A stretch of 64,000 nt of DNA from contig CAYGNP010000010.1 in NCBI GenBank assembly GCA_964351365.1, positions 1-64,000 of the forward strand, read 5' to 3'. The stretch is from UBA1672 sp964351365 (GTDB taxonomy: Bacteria > Pseudomonadota > Alphaproteobacteria > Micavibrionales > Micavibrionaceae). Positions 17,131 to 24,506 of this stretch are shown here, piece after piece. Under the pieces are notes generated by a model, which saw only the letters and a list, made by a program, of their open reading frames with translations, made no database searches and was not told the DNA's origin. Both the position numbers and the translations under genes were made by a program. Numbering within the stretch: position 1 is the stretch's first letter; every line of letters starts with the position of its first letter.

Positions 17131-18945
17131 TTAAACCAAGCTCTTATCGAATTTATCGGCATCGGGGGAGAGGATCATTTCGTTATGCGCCTTGCCGGAT
17201 GGGATCATCGGGAAACAATTTTCCTTTTGATCAACGCGGACGTCGACAATCGTGACTTTATCGGTTTTGAGCATTGCTTCGATAACGCCGTCCAGTTCGT
17301 CCACTGTTTCTGCGCGTAGGCCCACGCCGCCATAGGCTTCGGCAAGTTTGACGAAGTCGGGCAGGGAATCGGTATAGCTTTCGGAGTAACGTTCTCCGTG
17401 CAGGAGTTCCTGCCACTGACGCACCATGCCCATCCATTGGTTGTTCAGGATGAAGATTTTGACCGGCAGGCGGTATTGAACGGCAGTGCTCATTTCCTGG
17501 ATGTTCATCAGAATTGAGGCTTCGCCAGCCACATCGATGACGAGCGCGTCTTTGTGCGCCATCTGCACGCCGACTGCTGCGGGGAGGCCGTAACCCATGG
17601 TGCCGAGGCCGCCGGAGGTCATCCAGCGGTTCGGTTCATTGAAGGGCAGGAATTGTGCCGCCCACATCTGGTGCTGGCCGACTTCGGTCGTGATGTAGGT
17701 GTCGCGCTTATCCTTTTCAATGAAGTGGCGAAGACGCTCTAGCGCGTATTGCGGTTTGATGATTGTTTTATGCTTTTTGTAAGCCAGACAATTTTTGGCG
17801 CGCCATTTTTCAATTTGTGCCCACCAATCCTTGAGCGCTTTTTGATCGGCCTTGTAGGCTTTTTTGCGCCAGATTTCGAGCATGGCGCGAATGGCGCGCT
17901 CGGCGTCTGATACAATTGCGATATCAACGGGTACGTTTTTGTTGATCGAGCTGGCGTCGATATCGATGTGGATTTTTTTCGAATGGGGCGCGAATTTATC
18001 CAGTCGGCCTGTCACGCGGTCATCAAAACGAGCGCCGATACAGATCATAACATCGCAGTCATGCATCGTCCAATTGGCCTCATACGTGCCGTGCATGCCG
18101 AGCATGCCGAGCCATTGCTTGTCATTTGCAGGATATGCGCCCAAGCCCATAAGGGTTGATGTAATCGGGAAGCCGGTTTCGCGTACAAGCTCGCGCAGGA
18201 GGACGCTTGTGTTTGCGCCTGAGTTAATAACGCCGCCGCCCGTATAAAAGACGGGTTTTTTTGCGCTTGCCATGAGGGCGACAGCATCGGCTATTGCCTC
18301 GATGTCGGGGTCGATGTCGGGCTGGTAATGGGTGTGCATCTGGGCGTGCTCTTTATCGACATAGTCGCCTTTAGCGAATTGTATATCTTTTGGGATATCG
18401 ATTACAACCGGCCCAGGTCGCCCTGAGCGCGCGATGTGAAAGGCCTCGTGCACGGCGCTGGCGAGCTTGTTGGGGTCTTTCACCAGATAATTATGCTTGG
18501 TGCAGGGGCGGGTAATGCCAATGGTGTCGGCCTCCTGGAAGGCGTCTGTTCCGATTAAAAATGTTGGAACCTGTCCAGTGATGCAGACAAGGGGAATGGA
18601 ATCGAGCATGGCATCGGCCAGTCCCGTCACGGCATTGGTTGCGCCGGGGCCGGATGTTACCAGCGCGCAGCCGACTTTGCCGGTGGAGCGGGCGTAACCT
18701 TCGGCGGCGTGCAGGGCTCCGCCTTCTTGGCGTACCAGAACATGCTTGATTTTGGATTGTTTGAAAATTTCATCATAGATGGGCAGAACCGCGCCGCCGG
18801 GATAGCCGAAAATTGTATCCACACCTTGTTCCTGAAGGGCTTTGATGACCATTTCCGCGCCGGTCATTTCCTGTGTTTTGGCTTTTTTTGCCGGCTTTAT
18901 GTCGGTGATGTTATCACTTTTCTTTTTTGCTTTTGCGGTGCTCAT
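17131..18945 (-). CDS. ilvB: Acetolactate synthase large (catalytic) subunit
   Basis: 604 residues. A ThDP-dependent enzyme that condenses pyruvate to acetolactate, or with 2-ketobutyrate to acetohydroxybutyrate. The catalytic Glu is in VLVRQEGGALHAAEGYARSTG, the central FAD-binding domain spans about 215-360, and the C-terminal ThDP motif is around ALVIDVAGEASILMNIQEM. One oddity is GEASILMN, where many relatives have GDGSFQMN. Start 18945 (MSTAKAKKKSD) has AAGGAAAG upstream; the frame could open with TTG five codons earlier. A Lys-rich N-terminal extension of about 25 residues precedes the domain. It heads the ilv operon behind an attenuator. Confidence 0.95.
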   Translation of the reverse strand: MSTAKAKKKSDNITDIKPAKKAKTQEMTGAEMVIKALQEQGVDTIFGYPGGAVLPIYDEIFKQSKIKHVLVRQEGGALHAAEGYARSTGKVGCALVTSGPGATNAVTGLADAMLDSIPLVCITGQVPTFLIGTDAFQEADTIGITRPCTKHNYLVKDPNKLASAVHEAFHIARSGRPGPVVIDIPKDIQFAKGDYVDKEHAQMHTHYQPDIDPDIEAIADAVALMASAKKPVFYTGGGVINSGANTSVLLRELVRETGFPITSTLMGLGAYPANDKQWLGMLGMHGTYEANWTMHDCDVMICIGARFDDRVTGRLDKFAPHSKKIHIDIDASSINKNVPVDIAIVSDAERAIRAMLEIWRKKAYKADQKALKDWWAQIEKWRAKNCLAYKKHKTIIKPQYALERLRHFIEKDKRDTYITTEVGQHQMWAAQFLPFNEPNRWMTSGGLGTMGYGLPAAVGVQMAHKDALVIDVAGEASILMNIQEMSTAVQYRLPVKIFILNNQWMGMVRQWQELLHGERYSESYTDSLPDFVKLAEAYGGVGLRAETVDELDGVIEAMLKTDKVTIVDVRVDQKENCFPMIPSGKAHNEMILSPDADKFDKSLV

Positions 18946-19000
18946 TGGTCTTTCCTTCAAATTTTGTCCTAATTTAACGTATTTTTTTGTGTTTAAACAT

Positions 19001-19032
19001 AAAAAAACGCCCCTTTTTTTGAGGGGCGCTGC
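19001..19032 (-). terminator. ilv attenuator terminator
   Basis: On the minus strand CGCCCC (19023-19028) pairs with GGGGCG (19008-19013) over an A-rich loop and is followed by seven Ts (19001-19007). It lies between the leader peptide and ilvB. The upstream arm GCAGCGCCCCTC (19021-19032) can instead pair with GAGGGAGCGCTGC (19062-19074) inside the leader coding region, with a single bulged A. That is the classic mutually exclusive terminator/antiterminator pair. Confidence 0.85.
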
Positions 19033-19053
19033 TTTTTAAAATTTGCACGGTGT

Positions 19054-19131
19054 TTACGTGCGCAGCGCTCCCTCGTGCACGAGCACGACAGATAGAACCA
19101 CGACGTTTACAATGTTCAAATTTTTATTCAT
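19054..19131 (-). CDS. ilv leader peptide (attenuation), 25 aa
   Basis: A 25-codon open frame, MNKNLNIVNVVVLSVVLVH then EGALRT and stop. It carries seven Val, four Leu and one Ile, concentrated in residues 5-18, which is the composition expected of a branched-chain amino acid leader peptide. Ribosome stalling at the Val/Leu codons would free the segment at 19062-19074 to form the antiterminator with 19021-19032 and let transcription reach ilvB. When these amino acids are plentiful, the ribosome reaches the stop and the terminator at 19001-19030 forms. The role is inferred from composition, position and alternative base pairing. No good Shine-Dalgarno lies before the ATG. Confidence 0.85.
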   Translation of the reverse strand: MNKNLNIVNVVVLSVVLVHEGALRT

Positions 19132-19142
19132 GAACTGAAGCT

Positions 19143-19170
19143 ATCCTATCATTTTGCTCTGTGCAAGCAA
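19143..19170 (-). promoter_or_regulatory. Putative ilv operon promoter
   Basis: On the minus strand TTGCTT (19165-19170) and TAGGAT (19143-19148) are separated by 16 bases, directly ahead of the leader peptide. The implied start of transcription is only about five bases before the leader ATG, so the leader would be nearly leaderless. Partial overlap with the T-run of the upstream hairpin is notable. Confidence 0.4.
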
Positions 19171-19207
19171 AAAAGCCTCCTTACCGAAGTAAGAAGGCCT
19201 TTTGTTG
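19168..19207 (-). terminator. Strong hairpin terminator upstream of the ilv leader
   Basis: A long stem of about 14 bp (arms around AGGCCTTCTTAC and GTAAGGAGGCTT on the minus strand) closed by a TTCG loop and followed by a run of Ts. It has T-tracts in both directions. No protein gene precedes it, which implies a non-coding transcript coming from the right. Confidence 0.75.
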
Positions 19208-19305
19208 CCGATTAAGACAAAGCGAAGGAAGGTGAATATGATCTTCGTGAAGAGATTTTGCTTGAGCAAATAACCCTAAAATGACCGACCATATTCGCTT
19301 TCATA
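19172..19305 (-). ncRNA. Candidate structured RNA B
   Basis: On the minus strand AAAGCGAA (near 19298) pairs perfectly with TTCGCTTT (near 19220), GAATATG pairs with CATATTC inside that stem, and two small hairpins lie between (TTTGC-TCAA-GCAAA and TCTTC-AC-GAAGA). The whole ends in the strong terminator at 19168-19207. This is more ordered pairing than chance should give. It may be a separate small RNA or the 3' part of a longer transcript that includes candidate A. No RNA family is recognised. Confidence 0.4.
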
Positions 19306-19359
19306 TCTGTTTTTCCTGATCCCAGTTTCGTTAGATCCTTTAAATCAGGTCACTCAATT

Positions 19360-19600
19360 ATTAAAAAGCTCTCGCTTTTCAAGTACCGAGTTAAACACGC
19401 CAGAGCTTTTGGCTCCAAGCAATTTTACATGGTCTAACCCGAGGGGCGGGTTCATGCAAAACGACATCCGGCTTAACCTTCTTTTGTCCGCAGTAAGCCA
19501 TTTTGTCAGTGGAAGGTTTTGATCTTACAACCAGAACGATCCACACACGAAACTGCGGTCAGGGAAACAAGCTTTTAAGGGCTTATTTCATCTCAGGTCT
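19360..19600 (-). ncRNA. Candidate structured RNA A
   Basis: Minus-strand pairing: CCGCAGT with ACTGCGG forms a rod-like arm containing GTGGA/TCCAC and GGTT/AACC. Next comes a long hairpin with TTTTGCATG pairing to CATGTAAAA and an inner AACCCG/CGGGTT stem. GAGC/GCTC follows, and the end is AAAAGC-GAGA-GCTTTTT at about 19371-19380, a short terminator. Rod shape and size are compatible with 6S RNA, but I cannot see a decisive 6S signature, so the name is not assigned. No protein gene is present in this stretch. Confidence 0.4.
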
Positions 19601-19674
19601 TACCCCTTGATGTTTTTATTATGGCGCGGTTTGGGTGTGAAATCAATAAATTTCTTATATTTTTCAATACCTTA

Positions 19675-19823
19675 GTTTATAAACAGGTCTGGTTTATGAA
19701 TCGTATTTTGATTCAGTGTTATGCTGAATTTATCCACAAGATGTGGATAAATAGGCTGTGGTTATAAACAGGGTCTGTGGGGGTAAATTTTTTGATTATG
19801 TGCGTTTATAGACGAATCGATTC
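19675..19823. promoter_or_regulatory. DnaA-box pair and GANTC cluster
   Basis: Two perfect DnaA boxes face each other three bases apart: TTATCCACA at 19730-19738 and TGTGGATAA at 19742-19750. A near-match TGTGGTTAT lies at 19757-19765. Four GANTC sites, the target of the CcrM methyltransferase, lie at 19698-19702, 19710-19714, 19814-19818 and 19819-19823. TTATAAACAGG recurs nearby, within 19675-19692 and 19760-19780. The stretch is AT-rich and gene-free. It could be a replication-linked control site or a DnaA-regulated promoter. It could also be an origin, but classical alphaproteobacterial origin neighbours are absent. Confidence 0.6.
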
Positions 19824-19885
19824 TGATTTGAAAGAGCAAAATGAAGTTATTACAGATTATAAATTCTTAGCGCGGCGAAAAATCT

Positions 19886-19921
19886 ATTAGATCCTTCGGC
19901 CTTCGTGGGCCTTAGGATGAC
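19886..19921 (-). terminator. Hairpin after miaA, REP-like
   Basis: ATCCT/AGGAT and GGCC/GGCC arms (19891-19901 with 19908-19918) form a hairpin just after the miaA stop. The minus-strand text TGTCATCCTAAGGCC resembles common dispersed intergenic palindromes that begin with GTCATCC. It lacks a strong T-run, so termination is only plausible. Confidence 0.45.
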
Positions 19922-19924
19922 AAT

Positions 19925-20788
19925 TTATTCAATTTGATTTCTAAACCATGTGACTTGTTGTTTGGCGTAGCGGCGGGTGCGGGCCTGCGCTTTTTCAATG
20001 GCGTCTTCCTTTGAGGTCTTGCCGTTAATATAGCCGAGGAGTTCGCGGTATCCCAGGGCCTTGAGGAGGGGGATGTTCTCCTTTATATCCGTGCGCTTTG
20101 AGAAGGCTTCGACTTCTTCGAGTGCGCCGTTTTCAATCATCCAGAGGAAGCGGTCATTGCAGCGCTGGTGGAGGACAGGGCGGTCGGGGATGATGATTTT
20201 TATATTGAAATCCCAATGATCGGGCGGGGCAAGGCGGCTGAGCTTTTGCCAGTGGGCGAGGCTTTTTCCGGTGGCCTCCAGCACCTCCATCGCGCGCAGG
20301 ATGCGGGCTTTATGGTTGACGTGAAAGCGATCGGCCATTTCGGGATCGCGGGATTTTAGCTCGGCGTAAAATTCTTCTGCGCCAATATCATTATAGTGGG
20401 CGGTGAGGCGGTCTCTTATCTCTTGCGGGATGTCCGGCATGGGGGAGAGGCCGTCGGTTAGGGCTTTGATGTAAAGGCCTGTTCCACCTACGATGATCGG
20501 GGTTTGCCCGTTTTCGAGTGTTTCATGAATGAGTGGCTCAACCATTTCGCGCCATGAGCCGGCTGAGCATGCTTCGTTTGGGTGGAGGTGGCTGTAGAGT
20601 TTATGGGGCGCGCGGGCGCAATCTTCTTGCGGCGGCTGTGCGGTGAGCAGGTGTAGTCCGTCATAGATTTGAAGCGAATCACAATTCACGATAACGCCGT
20701 TTATTTTTTTCGCCAGATCAAGGGCGTAGGCCGACTTACCGCTGGCGGTCGGGCCAGCGATGATGTGGATGGTTTGCTTTTGTGTCAT
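19925..20788 (-). CDS. miaA: tRNA dimethylallyltransferase
   Basis: 287 residues. It adds a dimethylallyl group to A37 of tRNAs reading UNN codons. The Walker A loop is GPTASGKSAYALDLA at residues 12-26. The following family motifs are present: VNCDSLQIYDGL for tRNA and substrate binding, VGGTGLYIKALTDGL, and a C-terminal ARTRRYAKQQVTWFRN. Length is close to the family norm of about 300. It begins 12 bases from the stop of degP upstream on the same strand, so co-transcription is likely. Confidence 0.95.
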   Translation of the reverse strand: MTQKQTIHIIAGPTASGKSAYALDLAKKINGVIVNCDSLQIYDGLHLLTAQPPQEDCARAPHKLYSHLHPNEACSAGSWREMVEPLIHETLENGQTPIIVGGTGLYIKALTDGLSPMPDIPQEIRDRLTAHYNDIGAEEFYAELKSRDPEMADRFHVNHKARILRAMEVLEATGKSLAHWQKLSRLAPPDHWDFNIKIIIPDRPVLHQRCNDRFLWMIENGALEEVEAFSKRTDIKENIPLLKALGYRELLGYINGKTSKEDAIEKAQARTRRYAKQQVTWFRNQIE

Positions 20789-20799
20789 CGGTTTTAGGA

Positions 20800-22269
20800 T
20801 TATGCGCCGGGCAGGCTGAGTGCTACGAAGCGGTTTTCACCAGCGTCATTGATGAGGAGCAGAACAGATTTGCGGGCGTTCTTTTGTGCCTTGTCGATGA
20901 TATCGATGATTTCCTGCGGCTCTGTGACAATTTGCTGGTTAATTTCAAGGATGACCTGGCCGGGTTGAAGCTGTTTTTTTTCGGCTTCTGAGCCAGGCTG
21001 TACAGATGTGATCATGATACCTTTTACAGAAGGAGAAATTGCATACTCATTACGAAGAGCCTCATCTAGAGGCTTGAGGGTCAGGCCAACGCTGTCTACA
21101 CTCTGGCCGGCGCCGGTTGATTTTATAGTGTCGCTTAAAATGCCGCTTTCTTCAGCTTTTTCAAGTTCGCCGATTTTGACCGTTGCGGTTTGCTCTTTGC
21201 CATCGCGCCAGAAGGTGATTTTCACCTCTGCGCCGACATCGTTTTCTGCAACGATTCGCGGAAGCATTTTCATTTCTTTAATGGCCTGGCCGTTGATGGA
21301 GAGGATGATATCGCCTGCCTTGATCCCTGATTCTTTTGCCGGGCCCTGCTCATTGACGCTGGCGACCAATGCGCCGCGGGGTTTATCAAGCCCGAGGCTT
21401 TCGGCGATTTCATCGGTAACGCTCTGGATGCGCACGCCAAGCCAGCCGCGGCGGGTGCGGCCATATTTGATGATCTGGTTGATCACGGGCTGCGCGAGGG
21501 CGGAGGGGATAGAAAAGCCGATCCCGACCGAGCCGCCAGAGGGGCTGAAGATGGCGGTGTTGATGCCGATAACTTCCCCGCGCATGTTGAAGAGCGGTCC
21601 GCCGGAATTGCCGCGGTTGATGGAGGCGTCTGTCTGGATATAATCATCGTAGGGCCCTGAATTTATATCGCGGGCGCGGGCAGAGACAATGCCTGCTGTA
21701 ACCGAGCCACCCAAGCCGAACGGATTACCGATGGCCAGGGTCCAGTCGCCAACGCGCAAACTATCGCTGTCGCCGAAAGGAACTTCCGTGAGTTTAAGGT
21801 TTTTTGTGTCAATTTGCAGGACCGCAATGTCGGTTTTTTCATCTGTGCCGATGATGGTGGCGTCGACTGTGACGTCATCAACGAAAGTCACGCGTACGTC
21901 TTCAGCGTCTTTAATGACGTGGTTGTTGGTAATAATATAGCCATTTTTTGCATCAATTATGAAGCCAGAGCCCAGAGATGTTTGCGGCGCGATCGGCGCG
22001 CCGCCGCCACGTCTGTCCATGAATTCGTCAAAGAAATCCTGGAAAGGTGAGCCTTCCGGGAATTGCGGCATTTCGGGGAAATCTTGGGGTATAATAGATT
22101 TCTGCGTTGAGGAGATATTCACCACTGCCGGTGAGAGCGTTTCGGCGAGATCGGCAAAACTGGCCGGGATCATGTTGACCGCGGCGGGGAGGTCTTTGGC
22201 GCGCGCAAAATTCTGAGGGGTAACCGCTAGAGCTGCGATTACGCAAACAACATATGCACGGTATTTCAT
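20800..22269 (-). CDS. degP: Periplasmic serine protease DegP/Do family
   Basis: 489 residues. A signal peptide ends near FARA (about residue 24). The trypsin-like domain at about 40-260 has catalytic His117 (ITNNHV), Asp147 (KTDIAV) and Ser222 (NRGNSGGPLF). Two PDZ domains follow (about 275-370 and 400-485; RRGWLGVRIQ and VQPGSEAEKKQLQPG mark them). It degrades or refolds misfolded envelope proteins. ATG 22269 is preferred over one two codons earlier because GGAG then lies eight bases upstream. It follows hflC by 14 bases, the hflK-hflC-degP order common in alphaproteobacteria. Confidence 0.93.
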   Translation of the reverse strand: MKYRAYVVCVIAALAVTPQNFARAKDLPAAVNMIPASFADLAETLSPAVVNISSTQKSIIPQDFPEMPQFPEGSPFQDFFDEFMDRRGGGAPIAPQTSLGSGFIIDAKNGYIITNNHVIKDAEDVRVTFVDDVTVDATIIGTDEKTDIAVLQIDTKNLKLTEVPFGDSDSLRVGDWTLAIGNPFGLGGSVTAGIVSARARDINSGPYDDYIQTDASINRGNSGGPLFNMRGEVIGINTAIFSPSGGSVGIGFSIPSALAQPVINQIIKYGRTRRGWLGVRIQSVTDEIAESLGLDKPRGALVASVNEQGPAKESGIKAGDIILSINGQAIKEMKMLPRIVAENDVGAEVKITFWRDGKEQTATVKIGELEKAEESGILSDTIKSTGAGQSVDSVGLTLKPLDEALRNEYAISPSVKGIMITSVQPGSEAEKKQLQPGQVILEINQQIVTEPQEIIDIIDKAQKNARKSVLLLINDAGENRFVALSLPGA

Positions 22270-22283
22270 GGGCATTTCTCCGT

Positions 22284-23246
22284 TTAGTTTTTGTCTTGGA
22301 AGTGTTTGAAAAACTCACTGTCAGGCGACAGGATCAGGCGTGTTTCAGGATTGGCCATGGTTTTTTTGTAAGCTTCCATCGAGCGGATGAAGGAGTAGAA
22401 TTCTTTGTCTACGTTAAAGGCTTTGGCGTAGGTTTTGATTGCCTCTTCATCGCCCTGACCTTTTATGATTTCCGCATCGCGGCCAGCTTCGGCGAGAAGG
22501 ATTGTGCGCTCCTTTTCAGCTTTTGAGGTGATTTCAAGAGCGCGTTCCTGACCTTTTGAGCGGCGCTCAGTGGCGCGCTCATTCAGCTCGGAGTTCATTT
22601 GTTTTACAGTGGAGGTCCGTAAATCTTCGGTCAGGTCAGCGCGGACGATGCGCACGTCAACGATATCGATACCCAGGGCGTCTTCTTGAATTTTGTCATT
22701 CACGCGTTTGCGAATTTTTGCCATGATGTCTGTGCGTTTTTCAGATAGAATCTGGGGCAATGTGGTTTCGCCCAAAACAGCGCGGGTTGAATCGTTCAGG
22801 ATATTTTCCAGCCGTGATGATGCATTATTGACCGTGATCAAGGTTTTGAGGAACAGGAGAGGGTCAACGATGCGGTAGCGCGCAAAGGTATCGACGATAA
22901 TGGGCTCGCCGCTGACGTTTTCAATGCTGGGGCGGTTTTCGATGTTCTCTGGTGATTCCTGAACGTCTTCGGGTTTTTGTACCTTTTTAATTTTGTCTCT
23001 GCTTGAGCTTGAGATGACGACTTGTGCAGGGTCTGGGTCAATGGAGAGAATCCGGCGATCGAAATAGCGCACATTTTGAAGAAACGGGGTCTTGAAGTGC
23101 AGGCCAGGCTCGCGTGGCTCGCCTTTTGGTTGACCGAGCTGCAGGACAATGGCCTGTTGCGTCTGGTCAACGATGAAAATGGATTGCGATCCGATGAGCA
23201 GTGTCGCAGCAAGAGCGGAGAAGAGGATGACGGGTTTTGCGTTCAT
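22284..23246 (-). CDS. hflC: HflC, FtsH-protease modulator
   Basis: 320 residues of the SPFH/stomatin family. One membrane helix lies at about 5-24, then an extracytoplasmic SPFH domain (IFIVDQTQQAIVLQLGQP, ALGIDIVDVRIVRADL) and a long helical tail (SEADRRSK-like stretch RATERRSKGQERALEITSKAEKERT). With HflK it forms the ring that surrounds the FtsH protease. An extra loop of about 35 charged residues (SSSSRDKIKKVQKPED...ENIENRPS) is inserted between the first strands and VDTFARYRIVDP, beyond what the E. coli protein shows. It begins 12 bases after hflK ends. Confidence 0.93.
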   Translation of the reverse strand: MNAKPVILFSALAATLLIGSQSIFIVDQTQQAIVLQLGQPKGEPREPGLHFKTPFLQNVRYFDRRILSIDPDPAQVVISSSSRDKIKKVQKPEDVQESPENIENRPSIENVSGEPIIVDTFARYRIVDPLLFLKTLITVNNASSRLENILNDSTRAVLGETTLPQILSEKRTDIMAKIRKRVNDKIQEDALGIDIVDVRIVRADLTEDLRTSTVKQMNSELNERATERRSKGQERALEITSKAEKERTILLAEAGRDAEIIKGQGDEEAIKTYAKAFNVDKEFYSFIRSMEAYKKTMANPETRLILSPDSEFFKHFQDKN

Positions 23247-23258
23247 TTTATGTGTTCC

Positions 23259-24410
23259 TTATTTTTTGCTTTTTTGATTCATCTCGCCAAGGGGCAGATA
23301 GGGGACCACCCCTGAGCCACTTGCGTTCTTATCAAGAATAATTTTTTCTGCATTCCCTAAAACTTCTTCCATTGTTTCGATAAAAATACGTTCTTTGGTT
23401 ACATCCTTGCCACTGAGATAGGCCTGGTAGACAGATGTGAAGCGCTCTGCGTCCCCGTTGGCCTGAGCGATTTTTGATTGCTTGTAGGCTTCTGCTTCCT
23501 GGAGCAGTTTTGTCGCTTTACCGCGGGCGACAGGCAGGATTTCCTCGCGGTAGGCGCGGGCAATGTTTTCTGTGTTTTCTGCATCCTGCAGGGCGGACTG
23601 AACATCCTGAAAGGCGCGCTGAACGTCGGGGTGGACTTCGGCCTTTTCGATCAGAACCTGTTTGATATTTACGCCGGAATTATATTCATCAAGATTTGAT
23701 TGTGTGATTTCTTTTACCCGCGCGGCGATGGCATCACGGCCTGTGGTGATAATCGGGAACATTTCTGTCTGGCCAACAACTTCGCGAATCGCGCTTTCAG
23801 TAACTTTTTTGATGGTATTTTCCTGATCGTTGATCTGAAAGAGAAAATCTTCGGCGGACTTTATGTCCCACTGGATGGTCATATGCAGGTCAACGATGTT
23901 GCGATCGGATGTCAGCATCAGGCTTTCTTCAAAGATATTGCTTTTGGAGCTTGCTTCTCCACGGCGCGAGCGTCCTGTTTCGGTGTAGCCGATGCTCATG
24001 CTGCGTTGTTCGTTGACGTTGACTTTGGTGATTTTTTCAATTGGTGCGGGCAGATGGTAGCCAAGGCCTTCATCAACTTGAGTCTCTGACCATGCGCCAA
24101 AGCGCTGTATCACGCCATGTTCGCCGGGGTTGATGATGTGAAAACCGCTGGCGAGCCAGAGTAGAATAATTATTCCGAGTAAAGATAAGATGGCAAAGCC
24201 ACTGCCGAAATTACCGGGCATCATATCTGTCAGGCTGTTTTGCGCATGTTTGATAAGATCGTCCAAATCCTTAGGGTCATTGCCGCGGCCGCCGCTGTTG
24301 TTTGATGAATTGCCCCATGGATTATCGCGGCCTTTTTTGCCGCCACGGTTTTGGTCATAGTTGCCCCAAGGGTTTTTTCTTTTACCGCCGTTCTTATCGT
24401 CTTCGGACAT
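23259..24410 (-). CDS. hflK: HflK, FtsH-protease modulator
   Basis: 383 residues from ATG 24410. A Gly/Asn-rich cytosolic N-terminus contains repeated NPWGNYDQN and NPWGNSSNNSGG, followed by a membrane helix at about 77-95 and an SPFH domain (INPGEHGVIQRFGAWSETQVDEGLGYHLPAP). A coiled tail ends in YLPLGEMNQKSKK. It partners HflC in the FtsH-associated complex. An ATG 25 codons upstream is in frame, but the family-like start is MSEDDKNGGKRKNPWG. It heads the hflK-hflC-degP-miaA run and diverges from mrp. Confidence 0.93.
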   Translation of the reverse strand: MSEDDKNGGKRKNPWGNYDQNRGGKKGRDNPWGNSSNNSGGRGNDPKDLDDLIKHAQNSLTDMMPGNFGSGFAILSLLGIIILLWLASGFHIINPGEHGVIQRFGAWSETQVDEGLGYHLPAPIEKITKVNVNEQRSMSIGYTETGRSRRGEASSKSNIFEESLMLTSDRNIVDLHMTIQWDIKSAEDFLFQINDQENTIKKVTESAIREVVGQTEMFPIITTGRDAIAARVKEITQSNLDEYNSGVNIKQVLIEKAEVHPDVQRAFQDVQSALQDAENTENIARAYREEILPVARGKATKLLQEAEAYKQSKIAQANGDAERFTSVYQAYLSGKDVTKERIFIETMEEVLGNAEKIILDKNASGSGVVPYLPLGEMNQKSKK

Positions 24411-24427
24411 GATGCTCACTTTTGTTA

Positions 24428-24455
24428 TTGACGTTTGGATGTATAGGTACAATAT
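24428..24455 (+). promoter_or_regulatory. Putative mrp promoter
   Basis: TTGACG (24428-24433) and CAATAT (24450-24455) are separated by 16 bases, in the divergent gap between hflK and mrp and pointing toward mrp. The -35 is close to consensus, the -10 only fair. Confidence 0.45.
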
Positions 24456-24506
24456 CTCTTTCACAGCGTAAAGCAAGTGTTGCAAGGTTAAAAGCAGGTA
24501 AGATTT

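Noticed and set aside
19212..19292. Possible 26-residue minus-strand frame
   Set aside because: Ser/Arg-rich with no leader-peptide character; it overlaps the stems of candidate RNA B.
19354..19455. Possible 33-residue minus-strand frame
   Set aside because: No ribosome binding site, and it coincides with strong RNA stems and a terminator-like hairpin; better explained by structured RNA.
19560..19620. TPP riboswitch half-motif
   Set aside because: The minus strand has GGGGTAAGACCTGAGATG, which resembles the first half of a TPP element, but the second conserved half does not follow and no thiamine gene is downstream.
19675..19823. Definite chromosomal origin
   Set aside because: Two DnaA boxes and GANTC sites are suggestive, but typical neighbours such as hemE, dnaA or parAB are not adjacent and GC-skew cannot be assessed in this window.
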